Assembly (NCBI GenBank): GCA_014385265.1
Contig: JACRTJ010000004.1
Span: 1 to 64,000 of the forward strand
Length of the DNA stretch: 64,000 bases
Direction: 5' to 3'
Source of the DNA: Enterocloster hominis (ex Liu et al. 2021)
GTDB taxonomy: Bacteria > Bacillota > Clostridia > Lachnospirales > Lachnospiraceae
Shown here one piece after another: positions 16,031 to 25,446 of this stretch (positions are counted from its first letter, which is position 1; each line of letters begins with the position of its first letter). The translations under genes were made by a program, and so were the position numbers. The notes under the pieces are model-generated. The model saw only the letters and a list, made by a program, of their open reading frames with translations. It searched no databases and was not told the DNA's origin.

Positions 16031-16831
16031 TTATGCTGCGGCTTTGGCCGCCAGGAACAGAAGGAAATATCCGGCATAGACCAGATATGTGATCCTGTCT
16101 CGCTTTTCATAACGGAGAGGCTTCATCTTTGTACGCCCCTCGCCGCCGCGGTAGCATCGGGCTTCCATGGCCATAGCCAGATCTGTGGCCCTCCGGAACG
16201 CGGAGATGAACAGCGGCACCAGGAGAGGCACCATGGCCTTGGCCCTCTGGATCAGGTTCCCGCTTTCAAAATCAGCCCCTCTGGCCATCTGGGCCTTCAT
16301 GATCTTATCGGTCTCCTCAATGAGGATCGGAATGAACCGCAGGGCAATGGACATCATCATGGACACTTCATGGACCGGAACTCCGATCTTTCCCATAAAG
16401 CCCAGGCTTTTTTCCAGACCGTCGGTCAGCTGGTTGGGCGTGGTCGTAAGGGTCAGGATCGTGGAGCCCAGCACCAGGAAGATCAGACGCACCGCCATAA
16501 AGGCCGCAAATTCCAGGCCTTCCCAGGTCATCTGAAGAAAGCCGATCTTAAAGATCGGTGTTCCCGGTGTCAGGAACAGGTTGAAGCTGACGCTGATGAG
16601 CAGCAGGATCACAATGGATTTCAGCCCGCGCACCATAAATTTTACCGGCACCCTGGACAGGCGGATGGCGGCTGCCAAAAACAGGGCGGCCAGGCCGTAG
16701 GCCCATACAGAATCCGCAATGAACAGCGTCACGATATATACCAGGGTCCCGAACAGCTTTGTCCTGGGATCCATCCGGTGGAGCACCGAATCCACCGGGT
16801 AATACTGGCCCAGCGTAATATCTCTTAACAT
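16031..16831 (-). CDS. ecfT: ECF transporter T component
   Basis: A 266-residue integral membrane protein that couples the two ATPases to vitamin-specific S components. It has about five to six hydrophobic segments and the two coupling-helix motifs characteristic of EcfT: AMEARCYRG is clear near residue 227, and the ARGADFESGN stretch is near residue 183. It overlaps ecfA2 by 7 nt. No substrate-binding S component is present, as expected for a shared group II ECF module. Confidence 0.95.
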   Translation of the reverse strand: MLRDITLGQYYPVDSVLHRMDPRTKLFGTLVYIVTLFIADSVWAYGLAALFLAAAIRLSRVPVKFMVRGLKSIVILLLISVSFNLFLTPGTPIFKIGFLQMTWEGLEFAAFMAVRLIFLVLGSTILTLTTTPNQLTDGLEKSLGFMGKIGVPVHEVSMMMSIALRFIPILIEETDKIMKAQMARGADFESGNLIQRAKAMVPLLVPLFISAFRRATDLAMAMEARCYRGGEGRTKMKPLRYEKRDRITYLVYAGYFLLFLAAKAAA

Positions 16832-17712
16832 GTCTTATCCTCCCCGCAGCAGCCGGTCCCTTTGGCCTTTTTCCACAGGGCCAGGATCGCATCCCGCGCT
16901 TCCTCCACCGTGGTGATATCCTCATCCACCGGGATCCCCCGCTCCCGCAGGGCATGGACCACATAGGTGATCTGGGGAGCCGCCAGGCCCATGGCCTCCA
17001 GCTCCTTATAGTGGCGGAACACCTCCCTGGGCGTCCCATCGAAAACCTTTTCCCCATGGTTCATGACCACCAGACGGGATACATACCGGGCCACGTCCTC
17101 CATACTGTGGGACACCAGGATCACCGTCATGCCCTGTTCGGCATGGAGCCTTGCCACCAGGCCCAGGATATCGTCCCGTCCTTTGGGATCCAGGCCTGCT
17201 GTGGGTTCGTCCAGGATCAGTACCTCCGGCTTCATGGCCAGGACTCCCGCAATGGCCACCCGGCGCTTCTGGCCTCCGGAAAGCTCAAAGGGGGACTGCT
17301 TATAAAAGCTCTCGTCCAGGCCGGTTAAGGCCAGAGCCTCCCTTGCCCGGGCTTCTGCCTCCTCCTGGGACAATCCCTGGTTCTTCGGTCCAAAGCATAC
17401 GTCGGTAAGCACATCCACCTCGAAAAGCTGGTGCTCCGGATACTGGAACACCAGGCCCACATGGCTCCGCAGCTCCTTCATGGAAAAGCCTTCTCTGTAA
17501 ATACTCTCTCCATTATAGAGGATATCGCCGCTGCTGGCCTTTAAAAGCCCGTTTAAATGCTGGGTCAGCGTGGATTTTCCAGAGCCTGTATGGCCGATCA
17601 GGCCGATAAACTCCCCGTCTCTGATGGTCAGATCCACGTTTTTCAGCGCGTACTGTTCAAATATGGTATCCTGTCCATAGATATGGCACAGGTTTTTTAC
17701 TTCGATTGCCAT
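16825..17712 (-). CDS. ecfA2: ECF transporter ATPase A2
   Basis: A 295-residue ABC ATPase. Walker A GHTGSGKST is around residue 40, the signature LSGGQKRRVAIAG around residue 143, Walker B with catalytic Glu in ILDEPTAGLD, and the switch His in VSHSMED; all are intact. It follows ecfA1 with no gap, and its end overlaps ecfT. The C-terminus ends in a small Cys-containing tail (GCCGEDKTC) of unknown meaning. Confidence 0.95.
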   Translation of the reverse strand: MAIEVKNLCHIYGQDTIFEQYALKNVDLTIRDGEFIGLIGHTGSGKSTLTQHLNGLLKASSGDILYNGESIYREGFSMKELRSHVGLVFQYPEHQLFEVDVLTDVCFGPKNQGLSQEEAEARAREALALTGLDESFYKQSPFELSGGQKRRVAIAGVLAMKPEVLILDEPTAGLDPKGRDDILGLVARLHAEQGMTVILVSHSMEDVARYVSRLVVMNHGEKVFDGTPREVFRHYKELEAMGLAAPQITYVVHALRERGIPVDEDITTVEEARDAILALWKKAKGTGCCGEDKTC

Positions 17713-18579
17713 TTAAGCCTCTTTTCTTTTTAACAGCGGCTCCAGGGCCGCCACCAGCTCGTCAATGGTCAGGATCCCGCAGGGGATCTCCATGCCGGCG
17801 GCCTTCAGCTCATCGGCCAGCTCCGTCACCTGGGGCACGTCCAGGCTGTATCGTTTCAGTTCCTTCACCCGGGAAAACACCTCCCTGGGCGTTCCGTCCA
17901 TGACCACATGGCCTGCATCCATGACCACCACCCGGTCCGCGTCGATGACCTCCTCCATATAGTGGGTGATCAGAAGGACCGTGATCCCTTCCTGTTTGTT
18001 GAGCTCATGGACCGTTTTTATGACCTCCTTGCGGCCGTTGGGATCCAGCATGGCCGTGGGCTCGTCCAGGACGATGCACTGGGGCTTCATGGCCATGACG
18101 CCTGCAATGGCCACTCTTTGCTTCTGGCCGCCGGAAAGCTTATTGGGCGACTGGAGACGGTACGCCGTCATTCCCACGGCTTCCAGGCTCCGGTCCACCC
18201 GCTTCCAGATCTCGTCTGTGGGCACGCCCATATTTTCCGGTCCAAAGCCCACGTCCTCTTCCACCACATTGCCGATGATCTGGTTATCCGGGTTCTGGAA
18301 TACCATGCCGGCGGTCTTCCTCACGTCCCAGAGATGCTCCTCGTCGCTGGTCTTCATGTCGGAAATATAGACCGTTCCATCCGAAGGAAGGAGGATCCCG
18401 TTCATCAGCTTGGCAAAGGTGGATTTTCCAGAGCCATTATGGCCCAGAATGGCCACAAAGCTCCCCTCCTCGATATCCAGGTTCACCCCCCGGAGGGCAT
18501 GACTCACCTCGTCCTTATCTGTCTCTTCATCGTGTCTGATATAGTCAAATATCAGATTTACTGCTCGTATGATTCCCAT
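17713..18579 (-). CDS. ecfA1: ECF transporter ATPase A1
   Basis: A 288-residue ABC ATPase, partner of EcfA2. Walker A GHNGSGKST, signature LSGGQKQRVAIAG, Walker B VLDEPTAMLD and His switch ITHYMEE are all intact. It is the first gene of the ecfA1-ecfA2-ecfT-truA operon and has its own promoter upstream. In most Firmicutes it directly follows rplQ; here two cell-wall-binding protein genes intervene. Confidence 0.95.
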   Translation of the reverse strand: MGIIRAVNLIFDYIRHDEETDKDEVSHALRGVNLDIEEGSFVAILGHNGSGKSTFAKLMNGILLPSDGTVYISDMKTSDEEHLWDVRKTAGMVFQNPDNQIIGNVVEEDVGFGPENMGVPTDEIWKRVDRSLEAVGMTAYRLQSPNKLSGGQKQRVAIAGVMAMKPQCIVLDEPTAMLDPNGRKEVIKTVHELNKQEGITVLLITHYMEEVIDADRVVVMDAGHVVMDGTPREVFSRVKELKRYSLDVPQVTELADELKAAGMEIPCGILTIDELVAALEPLLKRKEA

Positions 18580-18667
18580 AGCTGGCCTTTCTTTCCAGGC
18601 AGGTCCCGGCCGGAACGCCGCAGGCTGCCTGTCTGATCCGTTTTCCAGATTGTTTACTCGTTCCTAA

Positions 18668-18696
18668 AGTGTAGTTGATAATTTCCGGTTCGTCAA
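18668..18696 (-). promoter_or_regulatory. Promoter of the ecfA1A2T-truA operon
   Basis: TTGACG (18691-18696), 17 nt, TACACT (18668-18673), ending about 90 nt upstream of ecfA1. The roughly 195 bp between ecfA1 and the upstream gene contain no other feature. Confidence 0.78.
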
Positions 18697-18774
18697 GAGA
18701 TTTTACAAAACAAATCGCAACAGTGGGCCGCACAGCTTCCGCCATACCGCCCACGATCTATTTTTCATATTTCC

Positions 18775-19827
18775 TTATTCCACCCAGAGGCCGCTGGGAT
18801 CCAGCCTGCAGCCGTCTATTACCGTATCTGCCGCCATGGACCCGTCACTGTTTAAGTAGTACCACTGGCCTGGAGAATCCATGATCCATCCCACGGCCAT
18901 GGAGCCGTCCGGATTCAGATAATACCAGACGCCGTCCACCTTCTGCCACCCGGTGAGCATCACGCCCTCCGGATCCATCCGGTACCAGATCCCGTCTATC
19001 TGTCTCCAGCCGGTAGCCGCAGTTCCATTCTCATCGAAGTAGTACCACTGGTTCATGATCTTATACCACTGGTCCTTTACTACCTCACCGTCCGCGCCTT
19101 CATATTTCTTCCCATCCGTATAGGTTCTCCAACGGCCCTCCGTATCTCCCATATCGTCCAGAAGCTTTCCTGATGATGTAAGATATTCGCTGGACTTCAT
19201 ATATTTCCTATCGGAATCGTCTTTAGCCATGGAACGGATTTCATAGTAATAGCTGCCCTCTTTTGTCATATATTCCGAAAGATCCTTTGACGTTCCTGTG
19301 GCAGTGATGTTCCGAACCAGATATCCGTCCCGGTAGAGACGGATCCCATAAGCCGTGGCATGATCTGCTTTCTTCCAGACTGCCTTCTGGGGATTTTCCG
19401 CACTCCATCCGGCCTCCTCCGGGGAGTCCAACTGGACCACCGGGTAATAGCTTGCCTTTATAATGGCCGTATCCCCGTCTCCCTTTGCAGAGGTCAGCCT
19501 GGCTCCGGAGATCTTACAGGACTCCGCTCCATAGCTGGAGAGGAACTCCCGGCCGCCGTCACTGGAGACCTCAATGACAGCCGTTACCTTCTTTCCAGGC
19601 TTCCACTGATCCGTATCCTTTTCCCAGGTAACGGAATCGATGGAGATCCCGGCGCTCACACAGGTGATCTCCGGCTCCACGATCACTCCCAGCTCATACT
19701 GATCCTCAAACCTCAGGTTCAGAGAGCGGACCGTTCCAGCCGCCAGCACCGGTACTGCCGCACAAAAGCAGAATACGCCGGCCAGCATAATGCTGGCCAG
19801 CCCTTTTATCCTAAATCCTTTTACCAT
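18775..19827 (-). CDS. Secreted protein with choline-binding-type repeats (second of pair)
   Basis: A 350-residue exported protein. The signal peptide covers about residues 1-29 (core LASIMLAGVFCFCAAVPVLA). Residues about 30-235 form two beta-rich regions with no recognised catalytic motif. From about residue 250 there are four to five 20-residue aromatic repeats of the PF01473 type (WYYFDENGTAATGW and WYYLNPDGSMAVGW are examples) that usually attach proteins to choline or teichoic acids, or to toxin-like ligands. It is a paralogue of the protein encoded 18 nt upstream and must be co-transcribed with it. Confidence 0.88.
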   Translation of the reverse strand: MVKGFRIKGLASIMLAGVFCFCAAVPVLAAGTVRSLNLRFEDQYELGVIVEPEITCVSAGISIDSVTWEKDTDQWKPGKKVTAVIEVSSDGGREFLSSYGAESCKISGARLTSAKGDGDTAIIKASYYPVVQLDSPEEAGWSAENPQKAVWKKADHATAYGIRLYRDGYLVRNITATGTSKDLSEYMTKEGSYYYEIRSMAKDDSDRKYMKSSEYLTSSGKLLDDMGDTEGRWRTYTDGKKYEGADGEVVKDQWYKIMNQWYYFDENGTAATGWRQIDGIWYRMDPEGVMLTGWQKVDGVWYYLNPDGSMAVGWIMDSPGQWYYLNSDGSMAADTVIDGCRLDPSGLWVE

Positions 19828-19845
19828 AAGTTGAAACCTCCTATT

Positions 19846-21111
19846 TTACGGCCGTTTCCACACGCCGTTCATATCCACATAAAAGCCGTCGATGACCTCG
19901 TTGACCGCCTTATGGCCGTCGGGATAGAAGTAATAGATCTGGTCGTCGATGGTCTGCCAACCGGTCACCATGGCTCCGCTTCCATTCAGATAGTACGCCT
20001 TATCGCCAAGCTGGATCCAGCCCACAGCCATGGCCCCGTCATCCTTCAGGAAGTACCAGACATTTTTATCCAGAAGCCAGCCGGTCCTCATGGCTCCGCT
20101 GGTATCCATATAATAGTAGATCCCGCTCCGGAGCTGCCAGCCGGTCAGCATATCGCCATTGCCGTCAAACAGATACCAGACGCCGCTGATCTTTCCCCAG
20201 CTGTCACGGACATAGGTTCCGTCGGGATACCGGAAACGCCACCGGCCGCTTCTCTCTATCCAGCCCACCTGGTTTCCGACGTTATCCCAGCCGTCCCGGT
20301 CGTACCAGTCTTCCCAGTCGTTTTTATCATCCTTATCCTGACCGGAGCCATCGGATACCTCATCCTCATCCACATAGAGCTCGTTAGAGGTGACCCAGTC
20401 GCTCTTTTTCGCATATTTGGAAACTGAGCTGTCCGCCGGTACGGCCCGCACACGGAAGGTATACGTTCCTTCAGATGTCATATAGGGATAAAAGTTATAA
20501 GAGGAGGTGTGCAGGTCCGTTACCTTTTTTATGGTCTTGGAACCCCGGTACAGATACACGTCATAAGCCGCATCCTCCACCTTCTCCCAGTCTGCATAAC
20601 CGAATTTAGAGCTGGTGTATTTTCCGCTGCTCCAGTATGCTTCCTCAGGCTCCTCCAGGTCGCCCTTGGCCGGATCGGTTTTTACCGTCACCAGAAGCTT
20701 GCCGCTTCCCTGTCTCTTGGCACTTACAAAATCTCCGCCTCTTACAGTCACCTTGGAAGAAGAGTAGCTGGAGCTGAACCGGTAGTCGTTGAGTGTTTCC
20801 AGAGTGATCTTAATGGTGTAGGTACCTCCAAGTCTTGCCTCGTCCACCTTGGATCCCCATTCTGCTGAAACGATCTCATATCTTTCGTTGCTTGGGATTT
20901 TTACCTCATAGCCCGTATCACCTGTATATCCATAATGAAGGGCTGGAAGATCCTCTCCGGGAACCGGAGCCACATCCAGGGTAATGCTGATACTCTTTAC
21001 ATAATCCGTAGACGCAAGGGCCGTCTGGGCTCCCAGGGCTGTCATAAGAACTGCGGCAAAGAGCACTCCCATCCATTTTCTGATCCTCATATTTTTTAAT
21101 GTCTGTTTCAT
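19846..21111 (-). CDS. Secreted protein with choline-binding-type repeats (first of pair)
   Basis: A 421-residue exported protein with signal peptide 1-33. The N-terminal 230 residues resemble its downstream partner in layout: a strand-rich domain, an EEAYWSSGKYTSSKFGYADWEKVE segment comparable to the partner's EEAGWSAENP region, and a fibronectin-like YDVYLYRGSK stretch. An Asp-rich linker (about residues 250-275) precedes five to six aromatic repeats (GVWYLFDGNGDMLTGW is typical). No enzyme domain is visible, so a structural or adhesive role is the safest reading. It is the first gene of the two-gene unit. Confidence 0.88.
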   Translation of the reverse strand: MKQTLKNMRIRKWMGVLFAAVLMTALGAQTALASTDYVKSISITLDVAPVPGEDLPALHYGYTGDTGYEVKIPSNERYEIVSAEWGSKVDEARLGGTYTIKITLETLNDYRFSSSYSSSKVTVRGGDFVSAKRQGSGKLLVTVKTDPAKGDLEEPEEAYWSSGKYTSSKFGYADWEKVEDAAYDVYLYRGSKTIKKVTDLHTSSYNFYPYMTSEGTYTFRVRAVPADSSVSKYAKKSDWVTSNELYVDEDEVSDGSGQDKDDKNDWEDWYDRDGWDNVGNQVGWIERSGRWRFRYPDGTYVRDSWGKISGVWYLFDGNGDMLTGWQLRSGIYYYMDTSGAMRTGWLLDKNVWYFLKDDGAMAVGWIQLGDKAYYLNGSGAMVTGWQTIDDQIYYFYPDGHKAVNEVIDGFYVDMNGVWKRP

Positions 21112-21159
21112 GGTCGTCCCCCCTGTTCACTGGTTATCCTTTCCTTATTTTCTACAATC

Positions 21160-21189
21160 ATTATACCTTCCAGGGCCATACTCCGTCAA
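21160..21189 (-). promoter_or_regulatory. Promoter of the cell-wall-binding protein pair
   Basis: TTGACG (21184-21189), 18 nt, TATAAT (21160-21165), about 50 nt upstream of the first gene. It lies just behind the rplQ terminator, so the pair is uncoupled from ribosomal transcription. Confidence 0.82.
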
Positions 21190-21231
21190 CTTAAGATATT
21201 CTTTCATTCCTGTGGCAAAAGTGTGAAAAAT

Positions 21232-21290
21232 CGTGGCAAAAATAAGGCAGACGGCCTCCGGGAAGCATTTCCCAGTGAACGTCTGCCTTT
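21232..21290 (-). terminator. Terminator behind rplQ
   Basis: A 10 bp stem AAGGCAGACG/CGTCTGCCTT (21244-21253 and 21280-21289) with an inner GGGAA/TTCCC hairpin, followed on the minus strand by ATTTTT. It ends the alpha operon 24 nt after the rplQ stop. Confidence 0.87.
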
Positions 21291-21312
21291 GATGGTACGA
21301 TATGAACTATGA

Positions 21313-21849
21313 TTAAACTAACTCAAGAAGAACTGCCATAGCGCCGTCGCCCTTACGCTGGCCGATCTTTACGATACGGGTATATCCACCGTTGCGGGAA
21401 ACGTACTTGGGAGCGATCTCGTCGAATAACTTAGCCGGAAGATCAACCTTCTTTGTGTTTCTCTTTCTGCCTGCTGCAGCAGTCGGAACGTTTGTTACAC
21501 CGTACAGAGTCTTTAACATCTGTCTTCTTGCGTGAAGTCTGGACGGCATATCCTTCTTGATCTCCTTCTCAACTTCATCGTAAACGGTTACTTTCTTTCC
21601 GTCAACAACCTCTTTGACTCTCTTGCCGTCTTTGTCCTTGCGGGCAACCTTGGCTGTAACCTTTACAGTCTCGAAGTTATCTTTTTCCTTCACTGCCAGA
21701 GCGATGATGCCCTCAGCGATCTTCTTTACTTCTTTGGCTCTTGCCTCAGTGGTAACGATCTTTCCATGATATAAAAGATTTGTTACCTGGCTTCTTAACA
21801 TAGCCTTTCTCTGATCAGAAGTTCTTCCAAGTTTTCTGTAACCTGCCAT
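21313..21849 (-). CDS. rplQ: 50S ribosomal protein L17
   Basis: L17 of 178 residues, starting [18 protein letters not shown]. It is longer than the 120-residue core because of an inserted charged segment at about residues 60-105 ([20 protein letters not shown]). Such an insert is seen in Lachnospiraceae L17 (recalled). The downstream TLYGVTNVP and final [17 protein letters not shown] motifs are normal. It is the last gene of the alpha operon. Confidence 0.97.
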   Translation of the reverse strand: MAGYRKLGRTSDQRKAMLRSQVTNLLYHGKIVTTEARAKEVKKIAEGIIALAVKEKDNFETVKVTAKVARKDKDGKRVKEVVDGKKVTVYDEVEKEIKKDMPSRLHARRQMLKTLYGVTNVPTAAAGRKRNTKKVDLPAKLFDEIAPKYVSRNGGYTRIVKIGQRKGDGAMAVLLELV

Positions 21850-21984
21850 GATTTTAATCCTCCATTTGTGGGACAGCCATCCACGCATCTTCTGGTCTTA
21901 CTGGACAGCCGCCATATTTCCATAAATTGTCCTGCGCCGGGACGCGCATCTTTGGTCTTACCGCCCCAGTGCTGTTTCTAAAAA

Positions 21985-22947
21985 TTACTGCTCGTCGCTG
22001 GAATTGAGCTGTAAGCCCAGCTCCTTTAACTTTGCCAGTACCTCTTCCAGGGACTTTCTTCCAAGGTTTCTCACCTTCATCATGTCCTCGGAGGTACGGC
22101 TGCAGAGCTCTTCAACTGTGTTGATGCCTGCTCTCTTGAGACAGTTATAGGAACGAACGGAAAGCTCCAGCTCGTCAATGTTCATCTCAAGAACTTTTTC
22201 TTTTTCATTATTCTCTTTCTCCACCATAACCTCTGCGGTCTTGGCGTTTTCAGAAAGATCGATAAAGAGATTCAGATGCTCGCTTAAGACCTTCGCTGCA
22301 AGGCTCACGGCCTCATCCGGATCAAGCGTGCCGTTGGTGTAGATCTCCAGTGTCAGCTTGTCATAGTCTGTCATCTGACCCACACGGGTATTTTCAACAG
22401 CCATGTTGACACGCTCAACTGGTGTATAGATGGAATCCACGGCGATCACGCCGATGGGAAGGTCGTCGCTCTTGTTCTTATCAGCACTTACATAGCCGCG
22501 GCCGTTGGTGATGGTAAGCTCCATATAGAACTTACTGTCGGCTCCGCCGCTTAAGGTGGCGATGACCTGCTCCGGGTTTAAGATCTCGATGTCAGCGTCC
22601 GTCTGGATATCGGCGGCTGTGATGACACCCTCGCCCTCAAACTCGATGTAGGCGGTCTTCGGCTCGTTTGTATCGCTGTTATTCTTGATCGCTAAGCTCT
22701 TAACGTTCATGATGATCTCAGTCACATCTTCCTTGACACCGGAAATGGAACTGAACTCATGCAGAACTCCGTCGATTTTCACCTGGCTGACAGCAGAACC
22801 CGGTAAAGAAGAAAGCATGATTCTTCTCAGGGAGTTACCCAGAGTTGTACCGTAGCCCCTCTCCAGCGGCTCTACGACAAACTTCCCGTATTTCTTATCT
22901 TCAGAAATTTCAGCAATCTCAATGTTTGGTTTCTCAAAATCGAACAC
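21985..22947 (-). CDS. rpoA: RNA polymerase alpha subunit
   Basis: A full-length 320-residue alpha subunit. The N-terminal dimerisation domain carries [19 protein letters not shown]. An acidic linker around residues 225-245 joins the C-terminal domain that contacts UP elements and activators ([20 protein letters not shown] and [11 protein letters not shown]). It lies between rpsD and rplQ as expected. Confidence 0.98.
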   Translation of the reverse strand: MFDFEKPNIEIAEISEDKKYGKFVVEPLERGYGTTLGNSLRRIMLSSLPGSAVSQVKIDGVLHEFSSISGVKEDVTEIIMNVKSLAIKNNSDTNEPKTAYIEFEGEGVITAADIQTDADIEILNPEQVIATLSGGADSKFYMELTITNGRGYVSADKNKSDDLPIGVIAVDSIYTPVERVNMAVENTRVGQMTDYDKLTLEIYTNGTLDPDEAVSLAAKVLSEHLNLFIDLSENAKTAEVMVEKENNEKEKVLEMNIDELELSVRSYNCLKRAGINTVEELCSRTSEDMMKVRNLGRKSLEEVLAKLKELGLQLNSSDEQ

Positions 22948-22981
22948 AAAAAGCCCCTCCTTTTGGGTATGCTTTGGCTCA

Positions 22982-23006
22982 AAAAAGGCCCGGAGGACCT
23001 TTTTTT
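22982..23006 (-). terminator. Terminator-like hairpin between rpsD and rpoA
   Basis: AAAAAGG plus UCC and GGGCCTTTTT form a 10 bp stem with a 3 nt loop, followed by T residues on the minus strand. Further GC-rich hairpins lie between it and rpsD (for example GCCGC/GCGGC near 23030). It probably attenuates transcription into rpoA. Confidence 0.55.
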
Positions 23007-23106
23007 ACATGCTGGGCAACAAAATGCCGCGAAGCGGCGGCCCACAGAAACCAGGCCCGTATAAAACAGGCCGGGCCCCGGCAGCTGCCGCTTCGGTGAA
23101 TCATTT

Positions 23107-23700
23107 TTATTTGGAGTATAACTCTACGATGAGCATCTCATCAACCGGAACGTCGATCTCTTCTCTTGTGGGCAGAGCTTTCACTGTACCCTTTAAGTTC
23201 TCCTGGTCAACCTCTAACCAGGCCGGGATCAGACGGCCAGCAGTCACGTCAAGGATCATCTTGTATCTTGTGTCGCCTTTGTGCTTCTCTTTGATTTCGA
23301 TCACATCACCGGCTTTTACAAGATAAGACGGGATGTTTACGCACTTGCCGTTTACAAGAACGTGCTTGTGGTCAACGATCTGTCTTGTCTCTTTTCTTGT
23401 TCTGCCGAAGCCCATACGGAACAGAACGTTGTCAAGTCTGCTCTCTAACAGGATCATCAGGTTTTCACCAGTCTGTCCGTTTAAGCGCTCAGCTTTCTTG
23501 TAGTAGTTGCGGAAAGGCTTCTCAAGCACACCGTAAATGAATTTTGCTTTCTGCTTTTCTCTTAACTGAAGGCCGTACTCACTTACTTTCTTGTTGCCTT
23601 TTTTGGATTCTCTGTTGGATTTTTTATCTATTCCTAAATAAATGGGATCAAGACCAAGGGATCTGCATCTTTTAAGAACAGGAACTCTATCAATTGCCAT
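23107..23700 (-). CDS. rpsD: 30S ribosomal protein S4
   Basis: A 197-residue primary 16S-binding protein and, in many bacteria, a translational repressor of its own operon. The S4 RNA-binding domain is at about residues 88-150 ([35 protein letters not shown] region). The N-terminal Cys4 zinc site of some S4 proteins is absent; only Cys12 remains, so this is the zinc-free type. Confidence 0.98.
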   Translation of the reverse strand: MAIDRVPVLKRCRSLGLDPIYLGIDKKSNRESKKGNKKVSEYGLQLREKQKAKFIYGVLEKPFRNYYKKAERLNGQTGENLMILLESRLDNVLFRMGFGRTRKETRQIVDHKHVLVNGKCVNIPSYLVKAGDVIEIKEKHKGDTRYKMILDVTAGRLIPAWLEVDQENLKGTVKALPTREEIDVPVDEMLIVELYSK

Positions 23701-23715
23701 TGTTTTTCCTCCTAA

Positions 23716-24117
23716 TTAGACTCTTCTACGTTTGGGCGGGCGGCATCCGTTGTGCGGAACCGGTGTTACGTCCTTAATGCTTGTTACTTCCAGGCCGCAT
23801 GCCTGAAGGGCACGGATCGCAGCCTCACGGCCGGAGCCAGGTCCTTTTACCATAACGTCAACGGACTTTAAACCATGTACAAGAGCTGCCTTAGTTGCAG
23901 TTTCTGCAGCCATCTGCGCTGCATATGGAGTAGATTTCCTTGAACCTCTAAATCCCAGACCGCCTGCACTTGCCCAAGATAAAGCATTTCCCTGTGCATC
24001 TGTTAATGTCACGATTGTGTTGTTAAAAGATGACTGGATGTGCGCCTGTCCGCGTTCAACGTTTTTCTTAATACGCTTTTTTGTCACTTTCTTTGCAGTG
24101 GACACTTTTTTAGCCAT
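23716..24117 (-). CDS. rpsK: 30S ribosomal protein S11
   Basis: A 133-residue S11 of the 30S platform. It has the basic N-terminus, the [16 protein letters not shown] stretch and the C-terminal [18 protein letters not shown]. It sits between rpsM and rpsD in the alpha operon. The 91 nt gap to rpsM contains no gene. Confidence 0.98.
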   Translation of the reverse strand: MAKKVSTAKKVTKKRIKKNVERGQAHIQSSFNNTIVTLTDAQGNALSWASAGGLGFRGSRKSTPYAAQMAAETATKAALVHGLKSVDVMVKGPGSGREAAIRALQACGLEVTSIKDVTPVPHNGCRPPKRRRV

Positions 24118-24208
24118 TTTAAACTAACCTACTTTCTCGAATATTGAACCCTGTTTCCTGTCTTTAAAACATGCAACGTGATTCATTTTCACCTACTGGT
24201 TACAAAAC

Positions 24209-24577
24209 TTATTTCTTCTTGTTTGCTACTGTCTTTCTCGGACCCTTACAGGTTCTTGCGTTTGTCTTGGTCTTCTGACCACGGCACGGAAGGCTCTTTC
24301 TATGACGGATTCCGCGGTAGCAGCCGATCTCCTGCAGTCTCTTGATGTTTAAAGCTGTCTCACGACGTAAGTCACCCTCAACCACCTGGGTCTCTGCGAT
24401 CACTGCTGCGATGTTCTTCACTTCGTCATCGGTTAAATCCTTGACACGGGTGTCCGGATTCACACCAGCCTCAGCAAGAATACGGTTTGCACTTGTTCTA
24501 CCGATACCGTAGATATAAGTTAAGCCGATTTCGACACGTTTTTCTCTTGGTAAATCAACACCTGAAATACGAGCCAT
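24209..24577 (-). CDS. rpsM: 30S ribosomal protein S13
   Basis: A 122-residue S13 that contacts the A- and P-site tRNAs and the 50S head bridge. The start [19 protein letters not shown] is chosen over an in-frame upstream start that would add 19 unrelated residues. The [21 protein letters not shown] signature region and the basic C-terminal tail are intact. Confidence 0.98.
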   Translation of the reverse strand: MARISGVDLPREKRVEIGLTYIYGIGRTSANRILAEAGVNPDTRVKDLTDDEVKNIAAVIAETQVVEGDLRRETALNIKRLQEIGCYRGIRHRKSLPCRGQKTKTNARTCKGPRKTVANKKK

Positions 24578-24686
24578 GAGTGTACCTCCATTTAATTTAG
24601 TAGAAATAAAAATTTGCCGGCACGAACAACGCATCCTGGCGCGTCATGCCAAAGCCGCGCGAAAAAATACAGATGATCTGCGGCGA

Positions 24687-24800
24687 TCAACCCTGTCTTT
24701 GTTTGTGTTTAGGATTCTCACAGATTACTCTGATGCTGCCTTTTCTCTTGATAACCTTGCACTTTTCGCAAATCGGTTTTACTGATGATCTTACTTTCAC
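24687..24800 (-). CDS. rpmJ: 50S ribosomal protein L36 (GTG start)
   Basis: A 37-residue L36 with the zinc ligands Cys11, Cys14, Cys27 and His32 (CEKC, C, H), hence the zinc-containing form. It starts with GTG behind an AAAGGAG ribosome-binding site; the usual MKV start residue positions are otherwise kept. It is too short to be called by length-filtered ORF searches. It stands between infA and rpsM as in other Firmicutes. Confidence 0.96.
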   Translation of the reverse strand: MKVRSSVKPICEKCKVIKRKGSIRVICENPKHKQRQG

Positions 24801-24958
24801 AGTAATTCTCCTTTCCTTCGTAGTCCATTTCCTTCCGGCTCCAGATACACACCACATTCCGGAGGCCCTGGGATAACGGCATTACGGGTTGCATACCTGT
24901 ATATAAAGCTCTCTAAAAAAGGGCATAATACAAGCGTTCCAACAAAGTTCGCTTGAGC

Positions 24959-24987
24959 ATTATACCATCTTTGTTCTGGAAAATCAA
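24959..24987 (-). promoter_or_regulatory. Internal promoter ahead of rpmJ
   Basis: TTGATT (24982-24987), 17 nt, TATAAT (24959-24964). It lies just behind infA and gives the alpha operon (rpmJ to rplQ) a start of its own. The leader of about 150 nt contains a CAAGCG/CGCTTG stem. Confidence 0.82.
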
Positions 24988-25009
24988 GTGCTTTTTTAAA
25001 ATTTTCAGC

Positions 25010-25228
25010 CTACTTGTCTCTCCAGATGATCCTGCCCTTAGAAAGATCGTAGGGGGACATTTCCAGAGTCACCTTATCTCCGGGAAGGATCCGGATATAG
25101 TTCATGCGGAGCTTTCCGCTGATGGTGGCTAACACTTTGTGTCCGTTCTCCAGCTCTACCTGGAACATGGCATTGGGAAGCTTCTCAACAACAACGCCCT
25201 CAATCTCGATCACATCTGCCTTAGACAT
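25010..25228 (-). CDS. infA: Translation initiation factor IF-1
   Basis: A 72-residue OB-fold factor that occupies the 30S A site during initiation. The sequence [20 protein letters not shown] and the [15 protein letters not shown] stretch are fully typical. It follows the small KOW protein by about 30 nt. Confidence 0.98.
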   Translation of the reverse strand: MSKADVIEIEGVVVEKLPNAMFQVELENGHKVLATISGKLRMNYIRILPGDKVTLEMSPYDLSKGRIIWRDK

Positions 25229-25261
25229 ATTTTCTTATTACCTCCTATATGACGGTTCGCC

Positions 25262-25423
25262 TTATTTTTTTATAACCTGAATGTGTTTCTTGTTCTTCCG
25301 CTGTATTTTTCCGTTTTCATCCGACAGGAAAACATATTCCCCGCAGTCTTCCTTTATGACGTATACCCGGCCCTTATCATTTCCGGCCAGGGACACCGCC
25401 CTCCATCCGGCGAGCATTTCCAT
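25262..25423 (-). CDS. Small KOW-domain RNA-binding protein
   Basis: A 53-residue basic protein that begins MEMLAGWRAVSLAGNDKGRV, has a KOW-like turn (AGNDKGRVYVI, residues 13-23) and ends in a Lys-rich tail (KNKKHIQVIKK). A GGAGGGGG ribosome-binding site precedes it. A KOW/L14e-like small protein between map and infA is a recurrent feature of clostridial genomes (recalled). It probably binds rRNA or the ribosome, but no function is established. It is easily missed because of its size. Confidence 0.82.
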   Translation of the reverse strand: MEMLAGWRAVSLAGNDKGRVYVIKEDCGEYVFLSDENGKIQRKNKKHIQVIKK

Positions 25424-25446
25424 GGAACCCCCTCCAGTTTCTGCTA

